DNA of 64,000 nt from Pseudoxanthomonas sp. J35 (GTDB lineage Bacteria > Pseudomonadota > Gammaproteobacteria > Xanthomonadales > Xanthomonadaceae): positions 1-64,000 of the forward strand of contig NZ_AZVB01000002.1 of assembly GCF_000513995.1 (NCBI RefSeq), given 5' to 3'. The position numbers were made by a program, and so were the translations under genes. Below the pieces are notes generated by a model. That model had not been told where the DNA came from, did no database searches, and saw only the letters and a program-made list of their open reading frames with translations. Below, piece after piece: positions 58,978 through 64,000 of the stretch (its first letter is position 1; every line of letters starts with the position of its first letter).

Positions 58978-59540
58978 CCATCAAGCTCACTTCGCCGGGC
59001 GCTGTGGCCGCGGCGCTCACCGCGATGCTTGCGGCGGCGCCGGCCGTCGCCGCCGACTACGTGCAGGCGCCGGGTTCCACCCTCGCCTTCGCCAGCCGTT
59101 ACGACGGCGAGCTGTTCACCGGCCGCTTCTCGCGCTTCGACACGAAGCTGAGCTTCGACCCCGCAAAACCCGAAGCCGGCACGCTCGACGTCACCATCGG
59201 CCTGGCCAGCGCCTCCACCGGCAACGACGACCGCGACACCATGCTCAAGGCCGCCGAGTTCTTCGACGTCGCCCGCTTCGCCCAGGCGCGTTACACCGCC
59301 AGTGGTTTCCGCCGGCTGGACGACGATCGCTACGCCGCCGACGGCACCCTGGAACTGCGCGGCGTGCGCAAGCCGGTCACCCTGACCTTCACCTGGAAGG
59401 ACGGCGCGCAGCCGGTGCTCGAAGGCAAGGCGGTGGTGAAGCGCCTGGATTTCGGCGTGGGCGACGGCGACTGGGCCGACACCACCACCATCCCCAACGA
59501 GGTCAACGTCAGCACGCGCGTCGTACTGAAGCCGCGCTGA
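58974..59540 (+). CDS. YceI-family lipid-binding protein (2)
   Basis: This 188-residue protein has a signal peptide (about 1-24) and a YceI domain (YVQAPGSTLAFASRYDGELF; WADTTTIPNEVNVSTRVVL end). Unlike copy 1 it ends at the barrel. Its start overlaps the cytochrome stop (ATGA). Together the three genes suggest lipid or quinone binding on either side of the cytochrome. Confidence 0.9.
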   Translation: MTIKLTSPGAVAAALTAMLAAAPAVAADYVQAPGSTLAFASRYDGELFTGRFSRFDTKLSFDPAKPEAGTLDVTIGLASASTGNDDRDTMLKAAEFFDVARFAQARYTASGFRRLDDDRYAADGTLELRGVRKPVTLTFTWKDGAQPVLEGKAVVKRLDFGVGDGDWADTTTIPNEVNVSTRVVLKPR

Positions 59541-59552
59541 GGGCGTGCCGGC

Positions 59553-59780
59553 TCAACGCATCCAGGCCCGGACCTGGCCGGCATCGAACGGCCAGTCCAG
59601 CTCGCGCCCGTCACGGCTATCGCGCAGCACCGGCACGCGCGTGCCGTAGGCGTCCTCGAGGGCCACGTCGTCGTCGATGAATACGCTCTCCGGCTCCGGG
59701 AAGCGGATCGAGGCCAGCACCGCCAGCGCCTGGTCGCACAGGTGGCAGTCGTCGCGCTGGTAGAGGACGTAACGGGGCAT
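59553..59780 (-). CDS. Glutaredoxin-like DUF836 protein
   Basis: This 75-residue thioredoxin-fold protein has the dithiol motif CHLC (residues 12-15, [11 protein letters not shown]) near the N-terminus and the cis-proline motif TRVPVLR. It is shorter than typical glutaredoxins. It reads toward the YceI operon, its stop 12 bases from the last stop there. Confidence 0.85.
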   Translation of the reverse strand: MPRYVLYQRDDCHLCDQALAVLASIRFPEPESVFIDDDVALEDAYGTRVPVLRDSRDGRELDWPFDAGQVRAWMR

Positions 59781-59860
59781 CGGGCAATCCGTGGCGTGGC
59801 CGGGGGCGCCACGGTAGCGGATCGACCGCGGCGCGTCATGCCCGTTTCAGCCGCAACCAA

Positions 59861-59899
59861 TACAATGGCCGGCCTTCCGCCAGGATCCGCGCGTCCCCG
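59861..59899 (+). promoter_or_regulatory. TACAAT -10 box upstream of sdaA
   Basis: TACAAT at 59861-59866, predicted leader about 27 bases to the ATG at 59900. Within a divergent spacer with the glutaredoxin-like gene. Confidence 0.45.
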
Positions 59900-61282
<1,383 letters not shown>

Positions 61283-61368
61283 ACAGGCGGGTGCCCGCCC
61301 GCGGCTGGTGAGCGCCACGAAAAACCCGTAACTTGGCCCATGGGGAACAGGGGGAGTTCTCGGTTCAC

Positions 61369-64000
<2,632 letters not shown>

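Overview
The window is one continuous, very GC-rich (about 70%) chromosomal segment from a Lysobacteraceae (Xanthomonadaceae) gammaproteobacterium. The placement rests on a fused aspartokinase/diaminopimelate decarboxylase gene, a MurD2/MurL pair (the L-Glu route to muropeptide D-Glu known from Xanthomonas), and surE-pcm-yqaA-nlpD and miaA-hfq-hflX-hflKC blocks with family-typical proteins. The genus cannot be fixed from the sequence alone (Pseudoxanthomonas, Luteimonas and Lysobacter are all possible). Gene density is high. Many neighbouring genes overlap by 4 bases (ATGA or GTGA) or 1 base (TGATG). I see no tRNA, rRNA, CRISPR array, prophage or plasmid genes.

Layout. 1-262: 3' end of an ISL3-type transposase, followed by a palindromic non-coding stretch. 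596-6875 (minus): DUF819 membrane protein, secreted S9 peptidase, OPT-family transporter, single-strand-binding protein. 7024-8031: polyprenyl diphosphate synthase. 8054-14775 (minus): dienelactone hydrolase, then an overlapping peptidoglycan-precursor operon lysC/lysA - small membrane protein - murL - murD2. 14883-16678: two tandem PhzF-like enzymes. 16679-17306: repeat cluster 1. 17307-26189 (minus): yjeT, hflC, hflK, hflX, hfq, miaA, folP, a small membrane protein, ftsH, rlmE (proteolysis, RNA regulation and modification, folate). 26272-26971: yhbY and an Mth938-like gene, then repeat cluster 2. 27540-30414 (minus): nlpD-yqaA-pcm-surE. 30526-35296: smr, then lpxD-fabZ-lpxA-lpxB-rnhB (lipid A). 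35423-41983: SlyD-like FKBP, two NlpC/P60 hydrolases, a dicarboxylate symporter, a lipoprotein alkaline phosphatase, HemJ, a methyltransferase. 42208-44941: BtuF-like protein, acetyltransferase, pdxH, glycerate kinase. 45286-48443: hybrid histidine kinase plus LuxR-type regulator. 48559-52989: small hypothetical, dodecin, aroK-aroB, repeat cluster 3, WGR-like protein, hemE. 53031-57523 (minus): giant beta-propeller hybrid kinase and a translationally coupled periplasmic protein. 57614-59540: YceI - cytochrome b561 - YceI. Then a glutaredoxin-like protein, serine dehydratase, and a propeller-GGDEF protein cut by the window end.

Envelope biogenesis dominates. The lysC/lysA-murL-murD2 operon supplies L-lysine/DAP-pathway flux and the D-Glu position of the stem peptide. 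nlpD and the NlpC/P60 proteins act on peptidoglycan, and the lpx genes make lipid A. Three large sensory proteins link periplasmic signals to transcription or c-di-GMP.

The strongest signals not explained by ordinary genes are: (i) a composite palindromic intergenic repeat family present at three loci, with a second, short repeat unit nested in or flanking it; (ii) many promoters whose TANNAT -10 box lies only 6-9 bases before the start codon, implying leaderless or near-leaderless mRNAs; and (iii) an uncharacterised membrane protein locked by overlapping reading frames into the lysCA-murL-murD2 operon.
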